Shown here in pieces: positions 44,339-52,793 of a DNA stretch of 64,000 bases. The notes beneath the pieces are model-generated. The model was not told where the DNA came from, made no database searches, and saw only the letters and a program-made list of their open reading frames with translations. Each line of letters starts with the position of its first letter. The stretch's first letter is position 1. This DNA comes from Bacteroidaceae bacterium (GTDB lineage Bacteria > Bacteroidota > Bacteroidia > Bacteroidales > Bacteroidaceae), in the NCBI GenBank assembly GCA_017507385.1, contig JAFWAX010000084.1:1-64000 (forward strand), in the 5' to 3' direction. Made by a program: the position numbers and the translations under genes.

Positions 44339-44975
44339 ATTCGCTTTCCACTTCTTCTGAAATCATTGCCTCGTCTATCAGAAAATCCGTCAAGAACGTA
44401 TCCACAGCCACAGAATCCTTCTCTCCAGCCCCCACCATCAGCGTCAGTGTATTGTCACGGGGAAGCATCTCGCCAACCTGCACCTCACGGTTTCCCAGCT
44501 TAACGCCAAGCACAAGGTCCTTGGGCTTGTCTTCCACCTCCTCATGGGAAGTCAGCTTGAAGCCCAACGCCTGAAGAATTGACACCGCTTCGCGCAACGA
44601 GCCAAGACTCACCACGTCTGGCAACTTGATCATAGGAGCCTCTTTCATCGCCACAGTCAAGTACACCACACGACCACCCTTCACCTCATAGCCAGCCTCG
44701 GGAAGCTGTTCTATCACAGAACCAAATTCTGCATTCTTATCATACACCGAATCTGCAACGGCAGCAACCAGACCGCGCTCCTTCAGAACCTTCTCCGCCT
44801 CACCGAACGGCATGCCTGACACACTTGGCACTTCAATCTTCTCTCCATGGCGAGTGAAAGTGTCCAGCATATAAAATGTAACCAGAGGAACGGCGATGAT
44901 GACAAGCACCATCAGCACAATATTCAGCCAAAATCTCACAGCTGTTTTTCCTGTAAAAAAATTCTTCAATGACAT
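44310..44975 (-). CDS. Membrane-anchored PASTA-domain protein
   Basis: A 221-aa protein with one transmembrane segment at about 14-37 (FWLNIVLMVLVIIAVPLVTF) and then PASTA modules in the periplasm: first about 45-105 (IEVPSVSGMPFGEAEKVLKE), second about 115-180 (IKLPDVVSLGSLREAVSIL). PASTA domains bind peptidoglycan or lipid II. There is no kinase or penicillin-binding domain, so it is a free PASTA protein, a type found beside ddl in Bacteroidetes. First gene of the operon. Confidence 0.85.
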   Translation of the reverse strand: MSLKNFFTGKTAVRFWLNIVLMVLVIIAVPLVTFYMLDTFTRHGEKIEVPSVSGMPFGEAEKVLKERGLVAAVADSVYDKNAEFGSVIEQLPEAGYEVKGGRVVYLTVAMKEAPMIKLPDVVSLGSLREAVSILQALGFKLTSHEEVEDKPKDLVLGVKLGNREVQVGEMLPRDNTLTLMVGAGEKDSVAVDTFLTDFLIDEAMISEEVESEFDNDIEIEL

Positions 44976-45006
44976 CTCGTGCGTCTATAATAATTAAATA
45001 TGTGTG

Positions 45007-45040
45007 CAAAGATAAACAAAAAATCTGTCAAACGAACAAA
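45007..45040 (-). promoter_or_regulatory. Promoter of the PASTA-rluD-ddl operon
   Basis: Minus strand TTTG (45040-45037), 22 nt, TATCTTTG (45014-45007), 32 nt before the ATG at 44975. Spacing is slightly long. Confidence 0.55.
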
Positions 45041-45289
45041 ACACAGCATCTTTTCATTTCCATCAAAAGATTTTCGGATGAATAGAACTGAAAACAGAGG
45101 AAATCTTGCAGGAACAAACGCGTCCTGCAAACATGCGTTTTGCTTTCATTTTGAAACTTGGGAAATGGAGAATGTGCGAGTACGTACAAGAAGAAAGAGC
45201 GGATGGATGAATAGAGAATAAGAGTCAGGGTAGATGCAAGCAGCGCAAGTGTTGCGAATTCATGCAAAGCTTGCTGTTCCCCCCGGTGC

Positions 45290-45367
45290 TCACCGCCTGC
45301 ATAATATTTCAAACGCCGTGCTTGAAATATTTCGCAGTCGGTGTTTTAAATATTATGCAGGCGGTGA
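45290..45367. repeat. Large palindrome, copy B (degenerate inner arms)
   Basis: 78 bp, same centre GAAAT|ATTTC. The outer 20 bp of each arm match perfectly (TCACCGCCTGCATAATATTT); inside, seven positions disagree between the arms. Outer bases differ from copies A and C but pair with each other. Confidence 0.9.
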
Positions 45368-45627
45368 ATGCTAAAGTAACACGAATCTTATTTTCTGTTA
45401 TATCAGCTTTTTAGCACATGCCATTTTGTCTAATCGGTTGAGCGGATTTATACGGTGGTGCGGTTTCCCCTATAACCGAATAACCGCATTGCCGTATAGC
45501 GAAGCACCCTCAAACCTTCAATTGATTCACACCACTTTTACTTCGCCACACTCACGCCACATTATATAAACAACAAGGGAGGCGTGTCAACGACACACCT
45601 CCCTTATGCTTGAGCGGCTCACACGGA

Positions 45628-45783
45628 TTACTTGCCGTGGTGCTCGCTTGATACAGTGAGAGACTTGCGACCCTTCTTGCGACGAGCAGCAAGAACACGA
45701 CGACCATTAGCAGTCTGCATGCGCTGACGGAAACCATGCTTGTTTACCCTCTTTCTGTTGTGAGGTTGGAATGTTCTTTTCAT
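45628..45783 (-). CDS. rpmH: 50S ribosomal protein L34
   Basis: A 51-aa basic protein read from the ATG at 45783 to the TAA at 45628. It begins [20 protein letters not shown] and continues [20 protein letters not shown], matching L34 almost along its length, with a Bacteroidetes-type tail [11 protein letters not shown]. Monocistronic, with its own promoter, divergent from efp. Confidence 0.97.
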   Translation of the reverse strand: MKRTFQPHNRKRVNKHGFRQRMQTANGRRVLAARRKKGRKSLTVSSEHHGK

Positions 45784-45869
45784 TTTCTTATCCTATTTTA
45801 TTGTTAATTTTTATCTTACACACAAATATCCTCACGCACAATGGCATGACATTCTGCGGAAAACGTCTG

Positions 45870-45900
45870 CAAAATTAGTGAATTTCAAGAAATCGGCAAA
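45870..45900 (-). promoter_or_regulatory. rpmH promoter
   Basis: Minus strand TTTG (45900-45897), 19 nt, TAATTTTG (45877-45870). Full consensus; leader about 80 nt. Confidence 0.75.
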
Positions 45901-45927
45901 AGAAAAAACCAAAAAACACAAACTTTT

Positions 45928-45958
45928 TTTGTCATTTTAATGTTTTTACGTAATTTTG
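45928..45958 (+). promoter_or_regulatory. efp promoter
   Basis: TTTG (45928-45931), 19 nt, TAATTTTG (45951-45958). Full consensus, back to back with the rpmH promoter, only 27 nt apart. Confidence 0.75.
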
Positions 45959-46013
45959 CACTCGATTTCAACAAGCAAAGTAACAATATTAATATATTAA
46001 ACAAGAAAAGACT

Positions 46014-46583
46014 ATGGCTATTTTAGCAGGTGACATCAAGAAAAACGTATGCCTCCGCCTTGACGATGGCAAGATTTATGTAGTTATCGACTTCTTGCAC
46101 GTTAAGCCAGGCAAGGGAAATACAGTAATGCGCACAAAGCTCCGCAACGTGGAGGACGGACGTGTGCTCGAGCGCACATGGATTGTATCCGCAAAGCTTG
46201 ATGACGTACAAGTTTCACACCAGCAATTCCAGTACCTTTACAAGGAGGGCGAAGACCTCGTGTTCATGAACACAGAGAGCTACGAGCAGGTAACTATCGC
46301 TAAGGATGTGATTACCGGCGGCGACTTCCTCAAGGAAGGCGAGACAATGGTAATGGCTTCCATCGACGACTCTACCGGCACAATCCTCACTGCAGAAGCA
46401 CCTGTAAAGGTAGTTCTCCAGGTAACATACACAGAGCCTGGCCTCAAGGGCGATACTGCAACTAACGCAACAAAGCCTGCCACACTCGAAACTGGTGTTG
46501 AAATCCGTGTGCCTCTCTTCATCAACGAGGGCGACATGATTGAGGTGGACACTCGCGATGCTTCATACGTGACACGTAAATAA
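46014..46583 (+). CDS. efp: Elongation factor P
   Basis: A 189-aa protein of the normal three-domain EF-P form. The tip loop of domain I is KPGKGNT with Lys34 at the position that is post-translationally modified in some EF-Ps. The C-terminal EVDTRDASYVTR is the usual end. It relieves ribosome stalling at polyproline. Strong promoter before it and a classic terminator after it, so monocistronic. Confidence 0.97.
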   Translation: MAILAGDIKKNVCLRLDDGKIYVVIDFLHVKPGKGNTVMRTKLRNVEDGRVLERTWIVSAKLDDVQVSHQQFQYLYKEGEDLVFMNTESYEQVTIAKDVITGGDFLKEGETMVMASIDDSTGTILTAEAPVKVVLQVTYTEPGLKGDTATNATKPATLETGVEIRVPLFINEGDMIEVDTRDASYVTRK

Positions 46584-46620
46584 TATTTTTCTAATATTTC
46601 ATTTTACGGCTATAAAGCTT

Positions 46621-46650
46621 AAAGGGCTGCATCTCCATGCAGCCCTTTTT
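46621..46650 (+). terminator. efp terminator
   Basis: Perfect hairpin AAAGGGCTGCAT-CTCC-ATGCAGCCCTTT followed by TT. Confidence 0.92.
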
Positions 46651-46792
46651 GTGCCCTCCATTTTTCTGTTCTTCAACAGCCATCCCCTCTCTTTATAACA
46701 CCATTATATCTTCTTTTTGAACCCATTACGCCATCATGAGCAAACAGCAACGCATATAAACGGGCAAAAAAACGAATATTTTCTGCATTTTT

Positions 46793-46816
46793 TGAATAAA
46801 AATAGCGATTTATTCA
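46793..46816. promoter_or_regulatory. Candidate ARG box upstream of argR
   Basis: TGAATAAA (46793-46800) and TTTATTCA (46809-46816) form a perfect inverted pair with an 8-nt gap. The half-site TGAATA resembles the ArgR half-site of other bacteria. It overlaps the -33 region. Confidence 0.5.
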
Positions 46817-46826
46817 GAAAATACAC

Positions 46827-46834
46827 TAACTTTG
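46827..46834 (+). promoter_or_regulatory. -7 element of the arginine operon
   Basis: TAACTTTG, 28 nt before the ATG of argR. No good TTTG at -33, where the candidate ARG box lies. Confidence 0.6.
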
Positions 46835-46842
46835 CATCCGTT

Positions 46843-46858
46843 TTTGAATAAATATACA
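46843..46858. promoter_or_regulatory. Second candidate ARG half-site near the argR start
   Basis: TTTGAATAAATATACA, containing TGAATAAATA, between the predicted transcription start and the ATG. Weaker than the first site. Confidence 0.35.
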
Positions 46859-46862
46859 AGAA

Positions 46863-47348
46863 ATGACAGCAAGACAATCACGACTCGACATCATCAAGGC
46901 GATTATCCAAACACAAGAAATTGGCAGCCAAGACGAACTGGCACAGGCTCTTGCCAAAGAAGGTGTAAGAATGACGCAGGCCACATTGTCGCGCGATTTA
47001 AAACTGCTGAAAGTCGTCAAAGGCTTCTCTCCCAAGGGACGTTCCATCTACATGATGCCCGACAACCCCTACTACCGCAGAGTGAGAGAGCACAGACAAG
47101 AAGGAACAGCCATACGCAACGGCTTCATGTCCATACGAATCTCTGGTCAATTGGCAGTCATCAAATGCCGCCCGGGATATGCCAGCGGATTGGCAAGCGA
47201 CATTGACAGCGCCCACATTAAGGACGTGATTGGCACGATTGCAGGAGACGACACCATTTTCCTCGCACTTGAAGAGGGATTCAACCGAGACACTTTAGAA
47301 GATAATTTAAGATTAATAGCCCCTGTTTATCCAGGCAGTCAATTGTAA
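46863..47348 (+). CDS. argR: Arginine repressor ArgR
   Basis: A 161-aa protein with an N-terminal winged helix (SRLDIIKAIIQTQEIGSQDE, then TQATLSRDLKLLKVVK) and a C-terminal hexamerisation/arginine-binding domain (GTIAGDDTIFLAL, where the DD pair binds arginine). It is the first gene of its own operon, followed after 4 nt by the GNAT gene. Autoregulation through the boxes described is expected. Confidence 0.95.
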   Translation: MTARQSRLDIIKAIIQTQEIGSQDELAQALAKEGVRMTQATLSRDLKLLKVVKGFSPKGRSIYMMPDNPYYRRVREHRQEGTAIRNGFMSIRISGQLAVIKCRPGYASGLASDIDSAHIKDVIGTIAGDDTIFLALEEGFNRDTLEDNLRLIAPVYPGSQL

Positions 47349-47352
47349 AACA

Positions 47353-47988
47353 ATGACATACGAAGACGGTACAAAAGTTATAGTAGCTGACGCAAGCCAT
47401 GAGAAATATGTTGACCTGATTCTCAAGACCATCAGCGAAGCTGCAAAAAAGCGTGGAACAGGCATCGCCGAACGTACTCATGAGTATGTTGCCACAAAAA
47501 TGAAGGAGGGCAAAGCTGTGCTTGCTCTCGACCCCAGCGTCCAGACGGAATTAGGCGACAAATTCGTCGGTTTCAGCTACATAGAAACTTGGGGAAACAA
47601 GTCTTACGTCACAACATCCGGACTGATTGTACATCCAGATTATCAAGGTCGCAACATCGCCAAGCGCATCAAGGACCACACGTTCACATTGGCGCGTGTC
47701 CGATGGCCGCATGCCAAAATCTTCTCTCTCACTTCGGGCGACGCAGTCATGAAGATGAACACAGCGCTTGGATATGTGCCCGTGAGTTTCAACCAGTTGA
47801 CTGACGATGATGCCTTCTGGCGCGGATGTCGCGGATGTGTGAACCATCCCATTTTAGAGATGAAAAACAGGAAGTTCTGCATCTGCACAGGAATGCTGTA
47901 CGACCCCACACAGCACAAGGGAGAACCCACACCCATAGAGATTTTTCAGGAAACCATGAAAGAAATGGTAACCAGAGGATTCATGTAA
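47353..47988 (+). CDS. GNAT-family acyltransferase of the arginine operon
   Basis: A 211-aa protein. The GNAT core spans about 45-160: TSGLIVHPDYQGRNIAKRIK holds the acyl-CoA loop (R/Q-x-x-G-x-A form, QGRNIA). A C-terminal extension with four Cys (GCRGC, CICTG) is beyond the core. It stands between argR and argG, where an N-acylglutamate synthase would be expected. Some Bacteroidetes use N-succinyl instead of N-acetyl arginine intermediates, so an N-acetyl- or N-succinylglutamate synthase role is possible but inferred. Confidence 0.82.
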   Translation: MTYEDGTKVIVADASHEKYVDLILKTISEAAKKRGTGIAERTHEYVATKMKEGKAVLALDPSVQTELGDKFVGFSYIETWGNKSYVTTSGLIVHPDYQGRNIAKRIKDHTFTLARVRWPHAKIFSLTSGDAVMKMNTALGYVPVSFNQLTDDDAFWRGCRGCVNHPILEMKNRKFCICTGMLYDPTQHKGEPTPIEIFQETMKEMVTRGFM

Positions 47989-48032
47989 AATCCTCACACA
48001 AAATCAGATAACAAAATAACACATTATATAAT

Positions 48033-49235
48033 ATGGAAAAGAAAAAAGTTGTCGTTGCCTTTTCAGGCGGTCTTGACACATCCTACACAGTGATGTATCT
48101 TGCAAAAGAAAAAGGTTATGAAGTCTATGCCGCTTGTGCCAACACTGGCGGATTCTCTGCTGAACAGCTCAAAGCGAACGAAGAGAATGCCTACAAACTG
48201 GGAGCCACCAAATACGTGACACTCGATGTTACTCAGGAATACTATGCCAAATCACTGAAATACATGATATTCGGCAATGTTCTCCGCAACAACTGCTACC
48301 CTATTTCTGTTTCATCCGAACGCATTTTCCAAGCACTTGCTATTGCTCGCTACGCCAAAGAAATAGGTGCAAGCGCTATTGCCCATGGCTCCACCGATGC
48401 AGGCAACGACCAGATTCGCTTCGACATGACATTCCTTGTCATGGCACCAGGCGTTGAAATCATCACGCTGACACGCGACAGCAACCTGAGCCGTCAGGAA
48501 GAGATTGACTACCTGAACCAGAATGGATTTGCAGCCGATTTCACCAAGCTGAAATACTCCTACAACGTAGGCATTTGGGGAACTTCCATCTGTGGCGGCG
48601 AGATTCTCGACTCCACACAAGGACTTCCCGAGTCTGCCTATCTCAAGCACCCAACCAAGGAAGGTCCAGAACTGTTGAAACTCGGATTTGAAAAAGGCGA
48701 ACTTTGTTCTGTAAACGGCGTTCATTACGAAGACAAAATCGCAGCTATTCAAGCAGTTGAAGAAATCGGTGCTGCCTACGGAATAGGTCGCGACTGCCAT
48801 GTTGGCGACACCATTATTGGCATCAAGGGACGCGTAGGCTTTGAAGCAGCAGCACCTATGCTCATCATCGGCGCACACCGTTTCTTGGAGAAATATACAC
48901 TTTCTAAATGGCAGCAGTACTGGAAAGACCAAGTGAGCAACTGGTACGGAATGTTCCTTCACGAAAGCCAGTATCTCGAACCTGTCATGCCAGATATCGA
49001 GGCCATGCTTGCTTCATCACAACGCAATGTGACAGGCGAGGTTACACTTGAACTTCGTCCGCTCTGCTTCCAGACAGTAGGCGTTGACTCGCCAAACGAC
49101 CTTGTAAAGAACAAGCTCGGTGAATACGGTGAAACAGCCAAGGCATGGTCTTCTGAGGACGCAAAGGGATTCATTAAAGTCACTTCAACTCCACTTCGTG
49201 CATACTACCTTGCACATCCAAACGAGGAGCGCTAA
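48033..49235 (+). CDS. argG: Argininosuccinate synthase
   Basis: A 400-aa enzyme that joins citrulline and aspartate with ATP. The N-terminal VVVAFSGGLDTSYTVMYLAK has the PP-loop (SGGLDTS). HGSTDAGNDQIRFDMTFL follows, with a DSTQGLPESAYL loop. Normal length. It lies 44 nt after the GNAT gene and 1 nt before argC. Confidence 0.95.
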   Translation: MEKKKVVVAFSGGLDTSYTVMYLAKEKGYEVYAACANTGGFSAEQLKANEENAYKLGATKYVTLDVTQEYYAKSLKYMIFGNVLRNNCYPISVSSERIFQALAIARYAKEIGASAIAHGSTDAGNDQIRFDMTFLVMAPGVEIITLTRDSNLSRQEEIDYLNQNGFAADFTKLKYSYNVGIWGTSICGGEILDSTQGLPESAYLKHPTKEGPELLKLGFEKGELCSVNGVHYEDKIAAIQAVEEIGAAYGIGRDCHVGDTIIGIKGRVGFEAAAPMLIIGAHRFLEKYTLSKWQQYWKDQVSNWYGMFLHESQYLEPVMPDIEAMLASSQRNVTGEVTLELRPLCFQTVGVDSPNDLVKNKLGEYGETAKAWSSEDAKGFIKVTSTPLRAYYLAHPNEER

Positions 49236-49236
49236 T

Positions 49237-50256
49237 ATGATAAAAGTAGGTATTTTAGGTGCTGCAGGCTATACTGGCGGCGAGCTCATCCGCTTGCTGC
49301 TGAACCATCCTGAAGTGGAAATTGTCTTTGCCAATTCAGAATCAAACGCAAGCAATTATGTCTATGATGTACACGAAGGCCTTTTAGGCGACACCGAACT
49401 GAAGTTCACGTCCGAAATGCCTTTCGACAAGGTTGATGTCATCTATTTCTGCTTCGGGCATGGCAAAAGCGAGGCATTCCTCAAAGAGCACGCCATCCCT
49501 GAGCATGTCAAGATTATCGATTTGGCACAGGACTTCCGCATCGCAGCCCCTACACACGATTATGTGTACGGACTTCCAGAAATCCACCGTGCAGAAACAG
49601 CCAAGTGTCAGCATCTGGCCAACCCTGGATGTTTCGCCACTTGCATTCAGATAGGACTCTTACCATTGGCAAAAGCTGGTCTTATCACAAAAGACATCGC
49701 TGTCAACGCCATCACGGGTTCGACTGGAGCCGGACAGAAACCCTGCGCCACCACTCATTTTTCATGGCGAGACGGAAACTTTTCCGTGTACAAGCTCTTC
49801 ACTCATCAGCATCTGCACGAGATTGCCCAGACGCTCAACGAACTGAAGCCAGCCACTGCGCCACGAGTTGCAGACACACTCGTCGAAGGCTACGAAACCG
49901 ACGGCATCACCATCGATTTCATCCCTTACCGTGGCGACTTTGCACGCGGCATTTTCTGCACAGAAGTCGTAACACTCGACAAAGTTCCCAACAAGGAAGA
50001 CATTGTTTCACTCTACAAGGACTTCTATAAAGATGCTGCTTTCACCCACTACTGCGACAAGGCTCTCGACCTCAAGCAAGTAGTTAACACCAACAAGGGT
50101 CTCGTACACGTAGAAGTCTTTGGCAAGAAAATCGTTATCACCAGCATGATTGACAACCTTCTCAAAGGCGCAGTCGGCCAAGCTGTACAAAACATGAACA
50201 TCATGTTCGGCATCGATGAACGTGCCGGACTCAACCTCAAGGCATCAGCCTTCTAA
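49237..50256 (+). CDS. argC: N-acyl-gamma-glutamyl-phosphate reductase
   Basis: About 339 aa from the ATG at 49237 (MIKVGILGAAGYTGGELIRL), one nt after the argG stop; an upstream frame-open start would add 39 residues read from argG. The NAD(P) site is GAAGYTGGEL and the catalytic Cys is in NPGCFATC. It reduces N-acyl-glutamyl phosphate to the semialdehyde. Tight packing with argG and argD. Confidence 0.95.
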   Translation: MIKVGILGAAGYTGGELIRLLLNHPEVEIVFANSESNASNYVYDVHEGLLGDTELKFTSEMPFDKVDVIYFCFGHGKSEAFLKEHAIPEHVKIIDLAQDFRIAAPTHDYVYGLPEIHRAETAKCQHLANPGCFATCIQIGLLPLAKAGLITKDIAVNAITGSTGAGQKPCATTHFSWRDGNFSVYKLFTHQHLHEIAQTLNELKPATAPRVADTLVEGYETDGITIDFIPYRGDFARGIFCTEVVTLDKVPNKEDIVSLYKDFYKDAAFTHYCDKALDLKQVVNTNKGLVHVEVFGKKIVITSMIDNLLKGAVGQAVQNMNIMFGIDERAGLNLKASAF

Positions 50257-50260
50257 TATT

Positions 50261-51403
50261 ATGCAATTATTCGACGTTTATCCATTATTCGACATCACCA
50301 TAGACAAAGGACAAGGCTGCCACGTCTGGGACGACAAAGGACAGGAATATCTTGATCTCTACGGAGGCCATGCCGTCATCAGCATCGGTCACAGCCATCC
50401 ACACTATGTCGAAGCTCTCACCCAGCAGCTTGGCAAGCTGGGATTCTATAGCAACTCCGTACAGAACCCTCTCCAGAAAGAACTGGCAGAACGGCTTGGA
50501 AAAGCCTCTGGCTATGAAGACTTTCAGCTGTTCCTCATCAACTCTGGAGCTGAAGCCAACGAAAATGCCATGAAACTGGCATCATTCTACAACGGGCGTA
50601 CACACATTCTTTCGGCAGAGAAGGCCTTTCACGGCCGCACCTCACTTGCCGTAGAAGCCACCAACAACCCCAAAATCATCGCTCCAATTAACAACTGCGG
50701 ACACGTCACCTACCTGCCTCTCAACGACATACAGCCATGGCAGGATGAGATTGAGAAGGGCGATGTCTGCGCTGTTATCATCGAGTGCATTCAGGGCGTT
50801 GGCGGCATCCGCATGGTTACCAAGGACTTCCTGCAAAGCCTGCGCAAGCTCTGCGACACCCACAACACCATTCTTATTTTTGACGAGATTCAATGTGGTT
50901 ACGGACGTTCTGGCAAGTTCTTTGCCCACCAGCACTTCGGAGTCACCCCTGACATCATCACCGTTGCCAAAGGCATCTGCAATGGCTTCCCTATGGGCGG
51001 CGTCCTCATCTCACCTAAGTTTGAGCCAATCTACGGACAGCTCGGCACCACCTTTGGAGGCAACCACTTAGGATGCGCTGGAGCCATTGCCGTGCTCGAT
51101 GTCATAGAGCAAGAAAAACTGGTCGAGAATGCAGCAAAAGTAGGAGACTACCTCATCAGCACTCTCACGGCAGAAATGCAGGCAGGCAACCTACCCCACG
51201 TCATTGACGTGCGAGGCATGGGACTTATGATTGGCATCGAATTAGACATACCATACAAAGAACCACGAACACGCCTCATCAAAGAGCACCATTGCTTCAC
51301 CGGCTGCTCTGGCACCAATGTCATCCGCTTGCTTCCACCGCTATGCCTCACCATAGACGAAGCACAGCAGTTCATTGACAAATTCAAGCAAGTACTAATT
51401 TAA
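50261..51403 (+). CDS. argD: N-acylornithine aminotransferase
   Basis: About 380 aa from the ATG at 50261 (MQLFDVYPLFDI), 4 nt after argC; an earlier in-frame start at 50216 lies inside argC. PLP enzyme of the class III type: INSGAEANENAMKLA, EKAFHGRTSLA, the Lys of VAKGICNGFPMGGVL, and a GTTFGGNHLGCA strand. It converts the semialdehyde to N-acylornithine. Followed by an inverted repeat. Confidence 0.95.
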   Translation: MQLFDVYPLFDITIDKGQGCHVWDDKGQEYLDLYGGHAVISIGHSHPHYVEALTQQLGKLGFYSNSVQNPLQKELAERLGKASGYEDFQLFLINSGAEANENAMKLASFYNGRTHILSAEKAFHGRTSLAVEATNNPKIIAPINNCGHVTYLPLNDIQPWQDEIEKGDVCAVIIECIQGVGGIRMVTKDFLQSLRKLCDTHNTILIFDEIQCGYGRSGKFFAHQHFGVTPDIITVAKGICNGFPMGGVLISPKFEPIYGQLGTTFGGNHLGCAGAIAVLDVIEQEKLVENAAKVGDYLISTLTAEMQAGNLPHVIDVRGMGLMIGIELDIPYKEPRTRLIKEHHCFTGCSGTNVIRLLPPLCLTIDEAQQFIDKFKQVLI

Positions 51404-51405
51404 GT

Positions 51406-51476
51406 TTAAGGGTTAATAGTTTAGAACAAAGGAGACAAAAGTCTGCAATGCCAAGTTCTAAACGATTAACCCTTAA
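51406..51476. repeat. 22-bp inverted repeat after argD
   Basis: Arms TTAAGGGTTAATAGTTTAGA(AC) at 51406-51427 and its complement at 51455-51476 with one mismatch, loop 27 nt. It overlaps the 5' end of the GH43 upstream region. It may end the arginine transcript although no T run follows. Confidence 0.7.
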
Positions 51477-51492
51477 AACCACCTTAAAAAAC

Positions 51493-52608
51493 ATGAAGAA
51501 AACATTCCTTTTCCTCGCAGCCGCAGTCCTGTTCAGCTGCAACAACAAGAAAACCACGCAGATACCCACTGAAGACGAAATGGGGGCTTACATCATGGTT
51601 TATCATAAGGACGCAGACCACAGCCTTCACATGGCGCTCAGCTACGATTCCTACACATGGACAGCACTCAACGACGACAAGCCCATCATTGCAGGAGATA
51701 CTATTGCCATGCAAAAGGGCATCCGCGACCCACACATCTTCCGCGGTCCCGACGGCGGCTTCTATCTCGCCATGACAGACCTCCACATCTTTGCCAACCA
51801 CAAGAAATATGAAGGCACTCCCATCTACCGCGAAACACAGTGGGAGCGCGACGGAGCATCTTACGGATGGGGCAACAACCGCGGGCTCGTCATGATGAAA
51901 TCCTTCGATCTCATCAACTGGACACGCACCAACCTCAATTTCTCTGAACTGACTTGCCCTACAGGCATTACCGATATGCACGGCAATCCTATCCCTTGGA
52001 GCGAAGCAGGTTGCGTGTGGGCACCAGAAACTGTCTATGACGAAGAAAAAGGCCAGCTACTTGTTCACTTCACCACTCGCATGAAGAACGGAACGGAGAT
52101 GATTTACTACATCTATATGAACGATGACTTCACGCAGATGCTCACTGAGCCAAAACTTCTCTTCGAAGCACCCTACGGCAAGAACAACGTGCCGGCCTAC
52201 ACAGTCATCGACTCAGACATCATCAAGATTGGCGACACCTACCACCTCTTCTACGTCTCACACGAAGGCACAGCCACCGTCAAGCACGCCACCTCACAGA
52301 ACATCACTGGCCCATACGTGATGGACGACAAGTATGACGATGGTGAGCCACAGGGACACGAAGCGCCTAACTGCTGGAAGCGTCTCGGCCAAGACACTTG
52401 GGTTGTCATGTTCGACAACTACAATCGCCACCCTCACAACTTTGGCTTTGTCGAGACCAACGATTTCCAGACGTTCCGCATGATTGGCTACTTCGATGGC
52501 GAAGGCAGCCCTATGAAGCGCACCAACTTCGCAGAACAGAAACATGCAGCCGTTGCTCCTCTCACTGTTGAGGAAGCAAAGAAGCTGGAAGAATTCTGGA
52601 ACAAATAA
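51493..52608 (+). CDS. Glycoside hydrolase family 43-like lipoprotein
   Basis: About 371 aa from the ATG at 51493: MKKTFLFLAAAVLFSCNNKK is a lipoprotein signal with lipobox LFSC (Cys16), so it is membrane-anchored. A five-bladed-propeller GH43 domain follows. KGIRDPHIFRGPDGGFYLAM carries the RDP-type catalytic Asp, GCVWAPETVYDEEKGQLLVH the second motif, and DSDIIKIGDTYHLFYVSHEG the third. The family includes arabinanases, arabinofuranosidases and galactanases. It stands alone after the arginine operon; the inverted repeat between them suggests a separate transcript. Followed by the hairpin at 52667-52733. Confidence 0.85.
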   Translation: MKKTFLFLAAAVLFSCNNKKTTQIPTEDEMGAYIMVYHKDADHSLHMALSYDSYTWTALNDDKPIIAGDTIAMQKGIRDPHIFRGPDGGFYLAMTDLHIFANHKKYEGTPIYRETQWERDGASYGWGNNRGLVMMKSFDLINWTRTNLNFSELTCPTGITDMHGNPIPWSEAGCVWAPETVYDEEKGQLLVHFTTRMKNGTEMIYYIYMNDDFTQMLTEPKLLFEAPYGKNNVPAYTVIDSDIIKIGDTYHLFYVSHEGTATVKHATSQNITGPYVMDDKYDDGEPQGHEAPNCWKRLGQDTWVVMFDNYNRHPHNFGFVETNDFQTFRMIGYFDGEGSPMKRTNFAEQKHAAVAPLTVEEAKKLEEFWNK

Positions 52609-52666
52609 GGAATAAACCCAATTGAGATTGCCATCTACTGAAGGCACTTAATGCTCTGTACAAAAT

Positions 52667-52733
52667 CGTACCCCTCGGGTATGAAAAGCCGCACCCCTCG
52701 AGTTCGCCTTCACGGACCCGAGGGGTACGGTTT
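52667..52733. repeat. GC-rich hairpin, copy 2 of the ACCGCACCCCTCGGG family, with two competing left arms
   Basis: Right arm ACCCGAGGGGTACG (52716-52729), followed by GTTTTT. It can pair perfectly (14 bp) with CGTACCCCTCGGGT at 52667-52680, or imperfectly with the nearer GCCGCACCCCTCGAGTTC (about 52688-52705). It lies between the convergent GH43 and GH95 genes. Confidence 0.75.
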
Positions 52734-52793
52734 TTATCACGCTAAGCTTTCGGACACACAAACAACTCTGCTATCCGATTCTTCCACGCTACA

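Larger units (their letters stand above)
44976..45627. other. Intergenic region between PASTA operon and rpmH, holding palindrome B and a second hairpin
   Basis: No gene is supported over about 650 nt. It holds the promoter at 45007-45040, palindrome copy B at 45290-45367, and an imperfect 17-bp inverted repeat (TATACGG..TGCGGTT arms at 45449-45465 and 45482-45498), which could terminate the short rpmH transcript. The remaining sequence shows nothing recognisable. Confidence 0.55.
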
